DNA of 64,000 bases, from the NCBI GenBank assembly GCA_900316565.1, contig ONDK01000020.1, forward strand, positions 1-64,000, given 5' to 3'. Positions 9,573 to 18,564 of the stretch are shown piece by piece. Every line of letters begins with the position of its first letter. Position 1 is the stretch's first letter. This stretch comes from an uncultured Prevotella sp. (lineage in GTDB: Bacteria > Bacteroidota > Bacteroidia > Bacteroidales > Bacteroidaceae). The notes below the pieces were generated by a model. That model saw nothing but the letters and a program-made list of their open reading frames with translations, ran no database searches and was not told where the DNA came from. The translations under genes were made by a program, and so were the position numbers.

Positions 9573-11312
9573 ATGAAAATAAAATATATCTTGGCGGCGG
9601 CTGTAATGCTCGTTGCGGCCACAGGTTGTTCCGACTATCTGGACCAGGACAACAGGTCGAATGTAACCGCGCCGTCGTTCTATAACACCTCTGAGGGATT
9701 CGAGAGCCTCACCAACAGTATGTACTCTTCGCTCCGCTCTATATACAATATCTCGCCACTGGCCATGACGGCTGGCACTGACCTCTTCGGTGACGGCAAG
9801 ACGGCGGGCGTGACAATGAACTACTACCGGCAGACGTCTACTGACGCCAACGTGCTGGAGCTGTATACCAACTTCTATAAGTCCATACAGCTTGCCAATG
9901 CCGTTATCCACTATGGTGAGACAACGGCCGAAAGCAATGTTAAGAACCAGCACGTCGATGAGGCCCGTTTCATCCGGGCATGGGACTACCTGATGCTCGT
10001 ACAGCTCTACGGACGCGTCCCCTTGGTGACGGATATGTTCAGTACGGCTCAGATGAACTTTGAACAGTCCGACATCAAGGATATCTATGACTTTATAATC
10101 TCCGAGTTCGAGTATCTGCAGGGCAGTTCCGCTCTGAAGGATTACGACTCCTCAAACGTAGGGCGGTGCAGCAAGCGCGCCGCAAAGATCTTCCTTGCCA
10201 AGGCATATCTCACCCGTGCTTGGCTCAACGGAAAGGACTATGAGAGCCAGGAGGAAAACATCGCTCAGGCCGGCGACTTTGAAAAGGCCGCGAAGTACGC
10301 TGTGGAGGCCATCAACGGCGAAATCCCATCGGTCTCTATTGAGAAGGCGTTTGATGTCAACAACGAACAGAACAGCGAGATATTTTGGTCCGTGCAGTTC
10401 AGCTCCGCTACCCTTGGCAATCCCTCCTCGGACGGAAGTTATCAGCAGGCGCAGTTCGGAAGTTATCTCGGCGGTGCCGAATATCCTAAGACAAAGGCCA
10501 TCGACGGTACTGAGGCACCGTTCCTGCGCCTCGTGAAGATGTACGGTCGGGGCGACGGCCGCCTGGAACAGACATTTATGCTGGAGCTTCATGGCTCCAG
10601 TCCTACCAATATCGACAGCTACTACGACTACTACAACAACCCGACGACCACGCCAATCGCCGTCTACTATGCTCCGGCATGGGCCACGGATGCGGATATA
10701 GCAGCGTGGAAGGCCGACGACCCACATGGTCTGAAGGCCGCCGCGGTAGTATCCAAGAGTGTTGCCGAGGGCGGACTGGCACCGCGTCAGAATATCCCGG
10801 AGTCGTGGACGGTTAGAAGAAGCGAGGACTACGGTGTGCCTTGTATCAAGAAGTTCGACGACTACACTGAGACCTCCATGAGCAACCGCTCCACCCGCTG
10901 TAGCACCCATGATGTAGTGTTGGCCCGTTTGGGTGAGGCTTACCTCATTGCTGCCGAAGCCTACCAGCAGCTTGGACAGAACAACAAGGCCGCCCAGCTC
11001 ATCAACCAGCTCCGGCAGCGGCCTGGAACCGTCAAGAGTGGCTATGCCGACGCGATGACGGTGAAGAGCAGCGACATAAACATCGACTTCATCCTTGACG
11101 AGCGTGCCCGTGAGATGGCGGGTGAGTATGTCCGCTGGTTCGATTTGAAGCGTACCCACAAGCTCGTTGACTATGTGACACGGTATAATGAGGACGGTGT
11201 CACCGCTGATGAAATGCGCGGTTCCGATGGTGCTTGGAAAATTCTGCGTCCTATTCCTCAGGATGCCATCGACAAGAACCAGACACCTATGAAACAGAAC
11301 CCAGGCTATTAA
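9573..11312 (+). CDS. susD: SusD/RagB-family outer-membrane glycan-binding lipoprotein
   Basis: 579 aa. The signal peptide ends in a lipobox (ATGCSDYL, Cys19), predicting a surface lipoprotein. The N-terminal SusD-like segment (DYLDQDNRSNVTAPSFYNTSEGF), the TPR-like helical part (DEARFIRAWDYLMLVQLYGRVPLVT) and the C-terminal RagB/SusD segment (RLGEAYLIAAEAYQQLGQNNKAAQLINQLRQR, FILDERAREMAGEYVRWFDLKRT) are all present, as is the usual ending KNQTPMKQNPGY. The product would bind oligosaccharide over a SusC barrel, but the adjacent SusC is a 260-aa remnant, so the pair is not functional here unless a SusC elsewhere substitutes. The substrate cannot be read from sequence. Confidence 0.93.
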   Translation: MKIKYILAAAVMLVAATGCSDYLDQDNRSNVTAPSFYNTSEGFESLTNSMYSSLRSIYNISPLAMTAGTDLFGDGKTAGVTMNYYRQTSTDANVLELYTNFYKSIQLANAVIHYGETTAESNVKNQHVDEARFIRAWDYLMLVQLYGRVPLVTDMFSTAQMNFEQSDIKDIYDFIISEFEYLQGSSALKDYDSSNVGRCSKRAAKIFLAKAYLTRAWLNGKDYESQEENIAQAGDFEKAAKYAVEAINGEIPSVSIEKAFDVNNEQNSEIFWSVQFSSATLGNPSSDGSYQQAQFGSYLGGAEYPKTKAIDGTEAPFLRLVKMYGRGDGRLEQTFMLELHGSSPTNIDSYYDYYNNPTTTPIAVYYAPAWATDADIAAWKADDPHGLKAAAVVSKSVAEGGLAPRQNIPESWTVRRSEDYGVPCIKKFDDYTETSMSNRSTRCSTHDVVLARLGEAYLIAAEAYQQLGQNNKAAQLINQLRQRPGTVKSGYADAMTVKSSDINIDFILDERAREMAGEYVRWFDLKRTHKLVDYVTRYNEDGVTADEMRGSDGAWKILRPIPQDAIDKNQTPMKQNPGY

Positions 11313-11333
11313 GCCGTAAGTGTATTGATTTGG

Positions 11334-11364
11334 CCCTGCCGCTGTAAAGTTTATGGCGGCGGGG
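11334..11364 (+). terminator. GC-rich hairpin after susD
   Basis: CCCTGCCGC at 11334-11342 pairs with GCGGCGGGG at 11356-11364 (nine pairs, one G-T) around a 13-nt loop. It starts 21 bp after the susD stop. No T-run follows, so it may be an mRNA 3-prime-end stabiliser rather than an intrinsic terminator. Confidence 0.5.
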
Positions 11365-11451
11365 TGATAAGAAAAAAGAGAATATTTCAGAATTCGTTTC
11401 TTGTATTATCCCACACATGGCGATGGCATTAGATGCCCTCCGTCCGGTCAG

Positions 11452-11487
11452 CGGGCCGGAATGTCAGGCCTGTTTTTATTCTTTTTT
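11452..11487 (+). terminator. Candidate intrinsic terminator
   Basis: A six-pair stem (11452-11457 with 11467-11472) is followed by a T-rich run at 11473-11487. The stem is short, so the call is tentative. It would end transcription coming from susD. Confidence 0.4.
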
Positions 11488-11670
11488 CCATAAACGCCGA
11501 GTGGCATTGACACCGTCGCCGGTGTGTGGGTCTTTATTCAATGCGGGTTGTGAAGTGTTCTCTTTTTTATTTTCTGTTCTGATTACTGTGGCAAGGTGAT
11601 TTTCTTTTGATTGATATGGTCTCATGGATATTTTTCAGTAAGTTTGCAGTCGATAAGAAGACAATGAAAA

Positions 11671-12996
11671 ATGGAACGGACCAAGAACACGGAAAATAAA
11701 CCATCAGCAGACTTACAGATTAACATCCCCACACAGAATTTTATCCGGCTGCACCGCAACGATGATGTGCGTAGTCTTGCTTTCTCTGCCGGTAAGAACC
11801 CGGAGGTCGATGTCCCGCTGGCCCTGGACCAGATAAAAGGATGGCAGACGGCACGGTATAAGCTGCCGTCGTGGGCTGAAACACCCGGCATCATCTATCC
11901 GCCTCACCTGAATATGGAGCAGTGTTCCAGCGAGCAGACGGCACGCTACAAGCAGACTATTGTGAGCGATGGCCACAGCAGTGGTGTTGACGGTGTCCTC
12001 GTGGACCTCACCGGTGGCTTCGGTGTCGACTTCTCGTTCCTCTCCCAGTGTTTCGCAAAAGCCGTCTACGTCGAACGTGATGCCCGCCTGTGTGCTGTCG
12101 CGCGTCATAATTTCGGCCTTTTAGGCTTATCGAATGTAGAGGTGGTCAACGCTGATGGCGTAGAGGTCCTGAAGGCACTGTCAGGAGACAATCCACTCCT
12201 CATGTCGAAGGACGGTGTGCGGCTCCCATTGTTCATTTACCTCGACCCTGCACGTCGTGATGTCCATGGCAAGAAGGTGTATAATATCGCGGACTGTGAA
12301 CCCGATGTGGTGTCGCTGGCATCACTGTTGCGGTCTGTGGCCGGCAAAGTAATGATAAAGCTGTCGCCGATGTTCGACTGGCGTGAGGCTGTACGTGAAC
12401 TCCCTGGCGTGACGGATGTCCACATAGTGTCGGTGAAAAACGAGTGCAAGGAACTGCTGGTGGTCATGGACGGGGACAAGGCGGAAGAGAAGCGGGAGAA
12501 TGGTGTCTGCGTTCATTGTGTGAACGATGCTGACGATTTCTCCTTTGTCTTTGGTGGCGAGAGAATAGCGTCGTTTAGTGAATGCCCCGATGACGTTACG
12601 GTGGAGCGGATCCCGTCAGCATCTTCATCTTTTCCGTCTTTCCTGCTGGTCCCGAATGCATCGGTGATGAAGGCCGGTTGCTTCACGGAGCTGGCGCGGC
12701 AGTTCGGCGTTTCCGCCATCAGCGTCAACTCACACCTGTTCCTTTCGTCCCGTCCTGTCGCTGACTTCCCCGGCCGGCAGTTCTGTGTCGTCGCCGTCTC
12801 TTCGATGAACAAGAAGGAACTGAAGCGTACCCTCGCCGGGATAACTAAGGCAAATATTGCCGTAAGGAATTTCCCCATGACCGTTGACGCATTGCGCAAA
12901 CGGCTTAAAATTAAGGAGGGCGGCGATGTATATATCTTCGCAACAACGTATAGTGATGGCAGTCATGTTTTAATAATAACCAAAAAAAACGTCTAA
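11671..12996 (+). CDS. THUMP-like domain SAM-dependent methyltransferase
   Basis: 441 aa. A class-I methyltransferase core is visible: SAM-binding motif I VDLTGGFGVDFSFLSQ, acidic motif II YVERDARLCAVARHNF, and YLDPARRD in the position of the catalytic DPPY-type motif. A ferredoxin-like/THUMP-like C-terminal part follows (FPSFLLVPNASVMKAGCF). This matches a Bacteroidetes protein family usually annotated as a THUMP-like class I SAM-dependent methyltransferase. The fold suggests an RNA substrate, but the target is unknown. It is transcribed alone, with the GNAT gene 53 bp downstream under its own promoter. Confidence 0.75.
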   Translation: MERTKNTENKPSADLQINIPTQNFIRLHRNDDVRSLAFSAGKNPEVDVPLALDQIKGWQTARYKLPSWAETPGIIYPPHLNMEQCSSEQTARYKQTIVSDGHSSGVDGVLVDLTGGFGVDFSFLSQCFAKAVYVERDARLCAVARHNFGLLGLSNVEVVNADGVEVLKALSGDNPLLMSKDGVRLPLFIYLDPARRDVHGKKVYNIADCEPDVVSLASLLRSVAGKVMIKLSPMFDWREAVRELPGVTDVHIVSVKNECKELLVVMDGDKAEEKRENGVCVHCVNDADDFSFVFGGERIASFSECPDDVTVERIPSASSSFPSFLLVPNASVMKAGCFTELARQFGVSAISVNSHLFLSSRPVADFPGRQFCVVAVSSMNKKELKRTLAGITKANIAVRNFPMTVDALRKRLKIKEGGDVYIFATTYSDGSHVLIITKKNV

Positions 12997-12997
12997 T

Positions 12998-13029
12998 TTT
13001 GGCAATGTAATTTTTATTTGCTAATTTTG
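12998..13029 (+). promoter_or_regulatory. Promoter of the GNAT gene
   Basis: TTTG at 12998-13001, a 20-nt spacer and TAATTTTG at 13022-13029. The start codon is at 13050, giving a leader of about 15 nt. Confidence 0.75.
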
Positions 13030-13049
13030 CATGTTTAAAAGCAAGGAAA

Positions 13050-14198
13050 ATGTCATCAATTAAAATACAGAAAGTAGAGACAAAGAAGCAGCTGAGAGCC
13101 TTCATAGACTTCCATTATGACTTGTATAAAGGCAATCCGTATGATGTGCCAAACCTGTTCATGGATGAGAAGAACACCCTTTCGCCGTCGAAGAACCCAG
13201 CTTTCGACTTCTGTGAGGCGGAGTACTATCTTGCATACGACGAAGACGGACAGGTCGTGGGCCGCATCGCCGGTATCATAAACCATAAGGCCAACGACAG
13301 ATGGAAGCGCAACAGTGTGCGCTTCGGATGGCTTGACTTCATCGATGACCTCGATGTGAGCCGTGCCCTGTTTCGCGCTGTGGAGGATTATGGCCGCCGT
13401 AAGGGCATGACGGAGATCGTTGGACCGCTCGGCTTTACCGATATGGACCCGGAGGGTATGCTCATCATGGGCTTTGACAAGCTCGGTACGATGCCTACCA
13501 TCTACAACTATGACTACTATCCGCGCCACATGGAGCAGATGGGAGGATGGGAGAAAGACACCGACTACGTGGAATACTATATTCGGGTGCCGGAGAAGGT
13601 GCCGGAGAAGTACTCCAAGATTGCCGCTATGATCGCCGACAGGTATAACCTCCATGTGAAAAAGCTTACGAGGAAGGATATCCGTGAAGGCTATGGTTAT
13701 AAGGTTTTCGACCTCATCAACGACACATACAAGAACCTCTATGGCTTCTCTGAGCTCACACCACGGCAGATAGACCAGTATGTGAAGGAATACCTGCCTA
13801 TGCTTGACCTCAATCTGGTAACGTGCATCGAGGATGGCAACGCTGACAATAAGCTCGTCGGCATCGGAATAACCATGCCGTCGATGAGCAGAGCCATGCA
13901 GAAATGCCGTCGTGGAAGACTCCTGCCCTTTGGATGGTGGCATGTGCTGCGTGCCGCCAAGTGCCATAAGACGGAGGGCGTGGACCTCCTTCTGCTCGGC
14001 GTCCTGCCTGAGTACCGCTCTAAAGGCGCCAACGCGCTGCTCTTCGCCGACCTTATCCCACGGTATATCAGCTATGGCTTCAAGTGGGGTGAGAGCCAGG
14101 TGGAGATGGAGGACAATGAAGGGGTGCAGCGGCAGTGGGGCGCTCTCAGTCCGGAAAACCACAAGCGCCGCAGATGTTACAAGAAGATGTTGGTCTAA
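13050..14198 (+). CDS. GNAT-superfamily N-acetyltransferase-like protein (YghO-like)
   Basis: 382 aa, soluble, no signal peptide. The N-terminal half (VETKKQLRAFIDFHYDLYKGNPYDVP, VVGRIAGIINHKAND, VEDYGRRKGMTEIVGPLGFTDMDPEGML) and the C-terminal half (LLLLGVLPEYRSKGANALLF, a GNAT-type acetyl-CoA loop) fit a large family of conserved Bacteroidetes proteins with a GNAT fold. The substrate is unknown. The gene precedes parE by 36 bp and may be cotranscribed with it. Confidence 0.65.
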   Translation: MSSIKIQKVETKKQLRAFIDFHYDLYKGNPYDVPNLFMDEKNTLSPSKNPAFDFCEAEYYLAYDEDGQVVGRIAGIINHKANDRWKRNSVRFGWLDFIDDLDVSRALFRAVEDYGRRKGMTEIVGPLGFTDMDPEGMLIMGFDKLGTMPTIYNYDYYPRHMEQMGGWEKDTDYVEYYIRVPEKVPEKYSKIAAMIADRYNLHVKKLTRKDIREGYGYKVFDLINDTYKNLYGFSELTPRQIDQYVKEYLPMLDLNLVTCIEDGNADNKLVGIGITMPSMSRAMQKCRRGRLLPFGWWHVLRAAKCHKTEGVDLLLLGVLPEYRSKGANALLFADLIPRYISYGFKWGESQVEMEDNEGVQRQWGALSPENHKRRRCYKKMLV

Positions 14199-14234
14199 CG
14201 GTGATGACCTTGCATCGATAACGGAGGAATAACT

Positions 14235-16304
14235 ATGTCAGAAAACAGTAAAGATAATAAAAATAGAATTGTTGGCGATAGCGATGCCCTGTCCCAGGAC
14301 ACCGTATCATCAGCTAAACCACAATCCCAATCGCCTCACGGCGGCGACCGGCAGTCGTCAGCCGGTGACGGCCCCGCACCCGAATACACCGACGACAACA
14401 TCCGTCATCTGAGCGATATGGAGCATGTCCGCACACGTCCCGGTATGTATATCGGACGTCTTGGCGACGGTTCTCTGCCCGAAGACGGCATCTATGTGTT
14501 GCTCAAGGAGGTCATCGACAACTCCATTGATGAGTTTAAGATGAATGCAGGCGACAGAATAGAGGTCGACATCGAGGACAACCTCCGCGTCGGTGTCCGC
14601 GACTACGGCCGCGGTATCCCTCAGGGAAAACTTGTTGAGGCTGTCTCCGTACTCAATACTGGCGGAAAGTATGACTCCAAGGCCTTCAAGAAGAGTGTAG
14701 GACTGAACGGCGTCGGCGTGAAGGCCGTCAATGCCCTTAGCGCACGTTTTGAGGTGATGAGCTTCCGCGACGGGGAAGTCAGGGACCTCGTGTTTGAGAA
14801 AGGCGTGCTGAAAAGCGATGAGACACGCGACACCGACGACGAGAATGGAACGTACATATTCTTCCAGCCCGACGGCAGTGCCAACCTTTTCAAGAACTAT
14901 TCCTTCCATGATGACATCGTAGAGACCATGCTTCGCAACTACACCTACCTCAACACCGGTCTCACCATCATGTATAACGGACGGCGCATACTGAGCCGGC
15001 ACGGACTGAAAGACTTGCTTATCGACAATATGACGGAGGAACCTCTCTATCCTATCGTCCACATGCGGGGAGAGGATATAGAGATCGCGTTCACGCATAC
15101 CAAGCAGTATGGCGAGGAGTACCACTCCTTTGTCAACGGACAGCATACCACACAGGGCGGAACCCATCAGACGGCGTTCAAGGAACACTTCGCACGTACC
15201 GTCAAGGAGTTCTTCGGAAAGTATGAGTACAGCGACATCCGTAACGGACTTGTCGCCGCCATCGCCGTCAATGTGGAAGAGCCCGTCTTCGAGTCGCAGA
15301 CAAAGATCAAGCTCGGCTCCACACTTATGTCACCCGACGGTGAGACCATCAACAAGTATGTCGGAGACTTCATCAAGCAGAATGTCGACAACTACCTCCA
15401 TATCCATAAAGACGACTGTGCCGATATCATGGAGGAGCATATCAAGGAAGCCGAACGCGAGCGCAAGGCAATGGCCGGCGTGGCCAAGTTGGCCCGTGAG
15501 CGCGCTAAGAAGGTGAGCCTTCACAACCGTAAGCTTCGCGACTGCCGCATCCACTACAACGATACCAAGAACGACCGTAAGGAAGAGTCGTCGATATTCA
15601 TCACCGAGGGCGACTCTGCCAGCGGAAGCATCACGAAGAGCCGTGATGTAAACACGCAGGCGGTGTTCTCTCTTCGCGGTAAGCCTCTCAACTGCTTCGG
15701 CCTCACCAAGAAGGTTTGTTACGAGAATGAGGAGTTCAACCTTCTCCAGGCGGCTCTTAACATTGAGGACGGTCTCGATAACTTGCGCTACAACAAGGTT
15801 ATCGTCGCCACCGATGCCGATGTCGACGGTATGCACATCCGCCTTCTTCTGATAACCTTCTTTCTTCAGTTCTATCCGGAACTGATAAAGAAAGGCCACG
15901 TCTATGTGCTGCAGACACCACTGTTCCGTGTCCGCAACAAGCGCACGAAGATAAAAGACAAGAAGGTTATAGCCGAGGCTGACGCACGCCTGGGCAAGAA
16001 GGAGCGCAAGAGCGACTTCATAACGCGCTACTGCTATACCGAGGAAGAACGTCTGAACGCCATCCGCGACCTCGGACCGGACCCGGAGATAACACGGTTC
16101 AAAGGACTTGGAGAGATAAGTCCCGACGAGTTCGTCCACTTCATAGGTCCTGATATGCGGCTGGAGCAGGTCACCCTTCACAAGAACGACCAGGTACAGA
16201 AGCTCCTGGAGTACTACATGGGCAAGAACACCATGGAACGTCAGAACTTCATCATCGACAACCTGGTCATCGAGGAGGACCTTCCGGAAGACGAGACAGC
16301 GTAG
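14235..16304 (+). CDS. parE: DNA topoisomerase IV subunit B
   Basis: 689 aa. It is the ATPase subunit of the type II topoisomerase that decatenates daughter chromosomes. GHKL ATPase motifs are visible ([36 protein letters not shown]), then the transducer domain, the TOPRIM domain ([17 protein letters not shown]; metal-binding [12 protein letters not shown]) and the C-terminal [13 protein letters not shown]. The EGDSASGS form, where GyrB has EGDSAGGS, is typical of Bacteroidetes ParE. The first ~45 residues are a low-complexity charged extension before the conserved [20 protein letters not shown]. The S41 protease gene starts 54 bp downstream. Confidence 0.93.
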   Translation: MSENSKDNKNRIVGDSDALSQDTVSSAKPQSQSPHGGDRQSSAGDGPAPEYTDDNIRHLSDMEHVRTRPGMYIGRLGDGSLPEDGIYVLLKEVIDNSIDEFKMNAGDRIEVDIEDNLRVGVRDYGRGIPQGKLVEAVSVLNTGGKYDSKAFKKSVGLNGVGVKAVNALSARFEVMSFRDGEVRDLVFEKGVLKSDETRDTDDENGTYIFFQPDGSANLFKNYSFHDDIVETMLRNYTYLNTGLTIMYNGRRILSRHGLKDLLIDNMTEEPLYPIVHMRGEDIEIAFTHTKQYGEEYHSFVNGQHTTQGGTHQTAFKEHFARTVKEFFGKYEYSDIRNGLVAAIAVNVEEPVFESQTKIKLGSTLMSPDGETINKYVGDFIKQNVDNYLHIHKDDCADIMEEHIKEAERERKAMAGVAKLARERAKKVSLHNRKLRDCRIHYNDTKNDRKEESSIFITEGDSASGSITKSRDVNTQAVFSLRGKPLNCFGLTKKVCYENEEFNLLQAALNIEDGLDNLRYNKVIVATDADVDGMHIRLLLITFFLQFYPELIKKGHVYVLQTPLFRVRNKRTKIKDKKVIAEADARLGKKERKSDFITRYCYTEEERLNAIRDLGPDPEITRFKGLGEISPDEFVHFIGPDMRLEQVTLHKNDQVQKLLEYYMGKNTMERQNFIIDNLVIEEDLPEDETA

Positions 16305-16358
16305 GGTAGGGCATAGTCCCATAGTCTCAAGGTTTCACACTCATTATCCATCATATTC

Positions 16359-18008
16359 ATGAGTAAAACAATTACAGCCAAAACAAGGAAAAGCCTTACT
16401 GCCCTTCTCACTATCAGAAGGGCAGTAAGGCTTTTCCTGTTCCTTTTCCTCCTCACATCTTTCCCTCTGACCTCGTCGGCCCAGATAACGTTCCGACTCG
16501 ACAAGAACGCGCCCTTGCGGAAACTGCAGTTCGCCGAGACTGTCATCAACAGCCTGTATGTCGACACTGTCAACGAGAATCAACTTGTGGAGAACGCCAT
16601 TCGCGGCATGCTCAAGAGCCTGGACCCACATTCTTCTTATTCCACACCCGAAGAGGCCAAGGAGATGCATGAGAGTCTTGCAGGCGACTTTGAGGGCATC
16701 GGCGTACAGTTCAATATCCTCAACGACACCCTCGTCGTCGTTCAGACAACCCTCAACGGTCCTTCAGAGAAGGTCGGTATCCTTCCCGGCGACCGTATCG
16801 TAAACGTCGACGGCACCGTTATCGCCGGAGTGAAGAAGCCGCGTACTGATATCGTGAAGATGCTGCGCGGAAAGAAGGGAACGAAAGTGCGGCTGGGCGT
16901 CATCCGTCCCGGAGCACATGGTATGCTGAAGTTCACCGTCTGCCGTGATGTCATCCCCGTCCATTCCGTAGAGTCCGCTTATATGATAGCTCCCGGCATA
17001 GGATACGTCCATATGTCGAGCTTCGGTGAGAAGACACATCAGGAGTTTATGAATGGCGTGGACTCCCTTCTCCGTAGTGGAATGAAAACCCTTGTCCTCG
17101 ACCTCCAGGGTAATGGCGGCGGGCTGATGACCTCTGCCGTAGCCATTGCCAACGAGTTCCTCGATGATGGCGACACCATCGTCTATATGTATGGCCGTAC
17201 CGTTCCTATGACGGTCTACAAAGCCCATGGCAACGGTCATCTGCGGGACATCAAGACTTATGTGCTTGTCGACGAGTATACCGCTTCTGCGGCCGAGATT
17301 GTCTCCGGCGCGCTCCAGGACAACGACCGAGGTGTTATAATTGGCCGCCGCACGTTTGCCAAAGGACTTGTCCAGCGGCCTGTCGATATGCTCGACGGCA
17401 GTATGATGCGCATCACCATAGCCCATTATTACACTCCTTCGGGACGTTGCATTCAGAAACCGTATAAGAAAGGAGACCCCGACGACTACGCTCGGGATAT
17501 AGAGAACCGCCTGAAACACGGAGAGCTCACCAGCGTGGACTCCATCCACCTCGACAAGAACGCAAAGTACTATACCCGGAGACTGCATCGTGTCGTCTAT
17601 GGAGGCGGAGGTATCATGCCGGATGTCTTCGTTCCCCTCGACACCACACATTTCTCACCTTACTACCGGAAGCTCATCGCCAACAATGCTATAATGCAGC
17701 GTCTGCTGGAATATATCGATGGCAACAGGAAACAGCTCACCAAGCGGTATAAGACCTTCGCCGATTTCAACCGCAACTTTACCGTTCCCACGGCCCTCAC
17801 CGACTCCATCTTCGCCGATGGACGTAGGAAGAAGGTGGAACCTAAGGACAAGGAAGAACTCGCCGAGACTGTCGCGGAACTCTCCCTGCAGCTCAAGGCC
17901 CTCATAGCCCGTGACCTGTGGTCGCTCAACGAGTACTACCAGATTTACAACAAGGAGAATATGACGCTGCGGAAGGCCTTGCAGGTCATTGCCGAAAGGG
18001 ACAAATAA
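16359..18008 (+). CDS. S41-family carboxy-terminal processing protease
   Basis: 549 aa, exported. The hydrophobic signal segment lies at about 22-42 (RLFLFLFLLTSFPLTSSAQ). The CtpA-type layout is N-terminal helical domain, PDZ domain (about 110-195: GIGVQFNI, GILPGDRIVNVDG) and tail-specific protease domain with catalytic Ser310 (DEYTASAAEIVSGALQD) and Lys335 (RRTFAKGLVQ). It cleaves periplasmic proteins near the C-terminus. The only in-frame ATG is at 16359, and the codons for residues 10-27 form a 23-bp perfect hairpin (16386-16438), so the signal peptide is written partly by an inverted repeat. In Bacteroides parE is often followed by coaD and then this protease; here coaD is at 49.5 kb. 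Confidence 0.9.
   Translation: MSKTITAKTRKSLTALLTIRRAVRLFLFLFLLTSFPLTSSAQITFRLDKNAPLRKLQFAETVINSLYVDTVNENQLVENAIRGMLKSLDPHSSYSTPEEAKEMHESLAGDFEGIGVQFNILNDTLVVVQTTLNGPSEKVGILPGDRIVNVDGTVIAGVKKPRTDIVKMLRGKKGTKVRLGVIRPGAHGMLKFTVCRDVIPVHSVESAYMIAPGIGYVHMSSFGEKTHQEFMNGVDSLLRSGMKTLVLDLQGNGGGLMTSAVAIANEFLDDGDTIVYMYGRTVPMTVYKAHGNGHLRDIKTYVLVDEYTASAAEIVSGALQDNDRGVIIGRRTFAKGLVQRPVDMLDGSMMRITIAHYYTPSGRCIQKPYKKGDPDDYARDIENRLKHGELTSVDSIHLDKNAKYYTRRLHRVVYGGGGIMPDVFVPLDTTHFSPYYRKLIANNAIMQRLLEYIDGNRKQLTKRYKTFADFNRNFTVPTALTDSIFADGRRKKVEPKDKEELAETVAELSLQLKALIARDLWSLNEYYQIYNKENMTLRKALQVIAERDK
16386..16438. repeat. 23-bp perfect inverted repeat inside the start of the S41 gene
   Basis: Arm 16386-16408 (AGGAAAAGCCTTACTGCCCT...) is the exact reverse complement of 16416-16438, with a 7-nt loop CACTATC. 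The A-rich left flank and the CTTTTCC right arm make it resemble the long terminators at 41311 and 49405 in this window. It lies nine codons into a reading frame and 81 bp after the parE stop. It could act as an attenuator between parE and the protease or as an mRNA structure limiting translation. Confidence 0.85.
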
Positions 18009-18117
18009 AGGACTGTTCCGGCGGCATCAGCAAGTCTCTACACGGTGGAAGTGAAGCCTGACGGCCGTTACATCCAACGATACATAATAACAACGACAAT
18101 ATAAAAACAGAAAGATA

Positions 18118-18543
18118 ATGATAACCTATAGTGTCGATGGCGTTAAAATGCCAAAGTTCCACAAGCGTAAAGCCAACAAATGGATACGTGAAGTTGCCGC
18201 CACCTACGGCCGCAAAGTGGGTGAGATAGGCTATATGTTCGTCGATGACGAGAGAATACTGAAGTGTAACCGTGAGTACCTCGGCCACGATTACTACACA
18301 GACATCATAACGTTCGACTATGACGAGGACGATATCATAAATGGCGATATCGTCATCTCTCTCGACACCGTCCGCACAAATGCGGAGAAATATGCCAAAT
18401 CATATGATGATGAGTTCCACCGTGTGCTTATACATGGCATCCTCCATCTCTGTGGCATCAACGATAAAGGTCCGGGAGAACGTGAAATTATGGAGGCCAA
18501 CGAGAATAAAGCCCTGGCCCTCCTTGCTAAGATGTCGGAATAG
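18118..18543 (+). CDS. ybeY: Endoribonuclease YbeY, rRNA maturation factor
   Basis: 141 aa, normal length. YbeY is a metal-dependent RNase needed for 16S rRNA 3-prime maturation and ribosome quality control. Conserved segments are LKCNREYLGHDYYTDIITFDYDE and the metal-binding HGILHLCGIND. Two histidines at spacing 4 are kept, while the third ligand position (+10), His in Escherichia coli, is Asp here; from memory this is usual in Bacteroidetes homologues. The GDIVISLDTV segment is also conserved. It stands 109 bp after the S41 gene. Confidence 0.88.
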   Translation: MITYSVDGVKMPKFHKRKANKWIREVAATYGRKVGEIGYMFVDDERILKCNREYLGHDYYTDIITFDYDEDDIINGDIVISLDTVRTNAEKYAKSYDDEFHRVLIHGILHLCGINDKGPGEREIMEANENKALALLAKMSE

Positions 18544-18564
18544 GCCAGGAAGGCTTTAGGTGAG

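Larger units (their letters stand above)
11313..11670. other. Intergenic region after susD, no gene seen
   Basis: It holds two hairpins (11334-11364 and 11452-11487). A 60-codon open frame at 11417-11599 shows no recognisable protein features and is disregarded. The AT-rich end near 11580-11670 presumably holds the promoter of the methyltransferase gene, but no clear TTTG/TAnnTTTG pair was found. Confidence 0.6.

Noticed and set aside
11417..11599. 60-codon open frame after susD
   Set aside because: It spans the candidate terminator and has no protein-like features.
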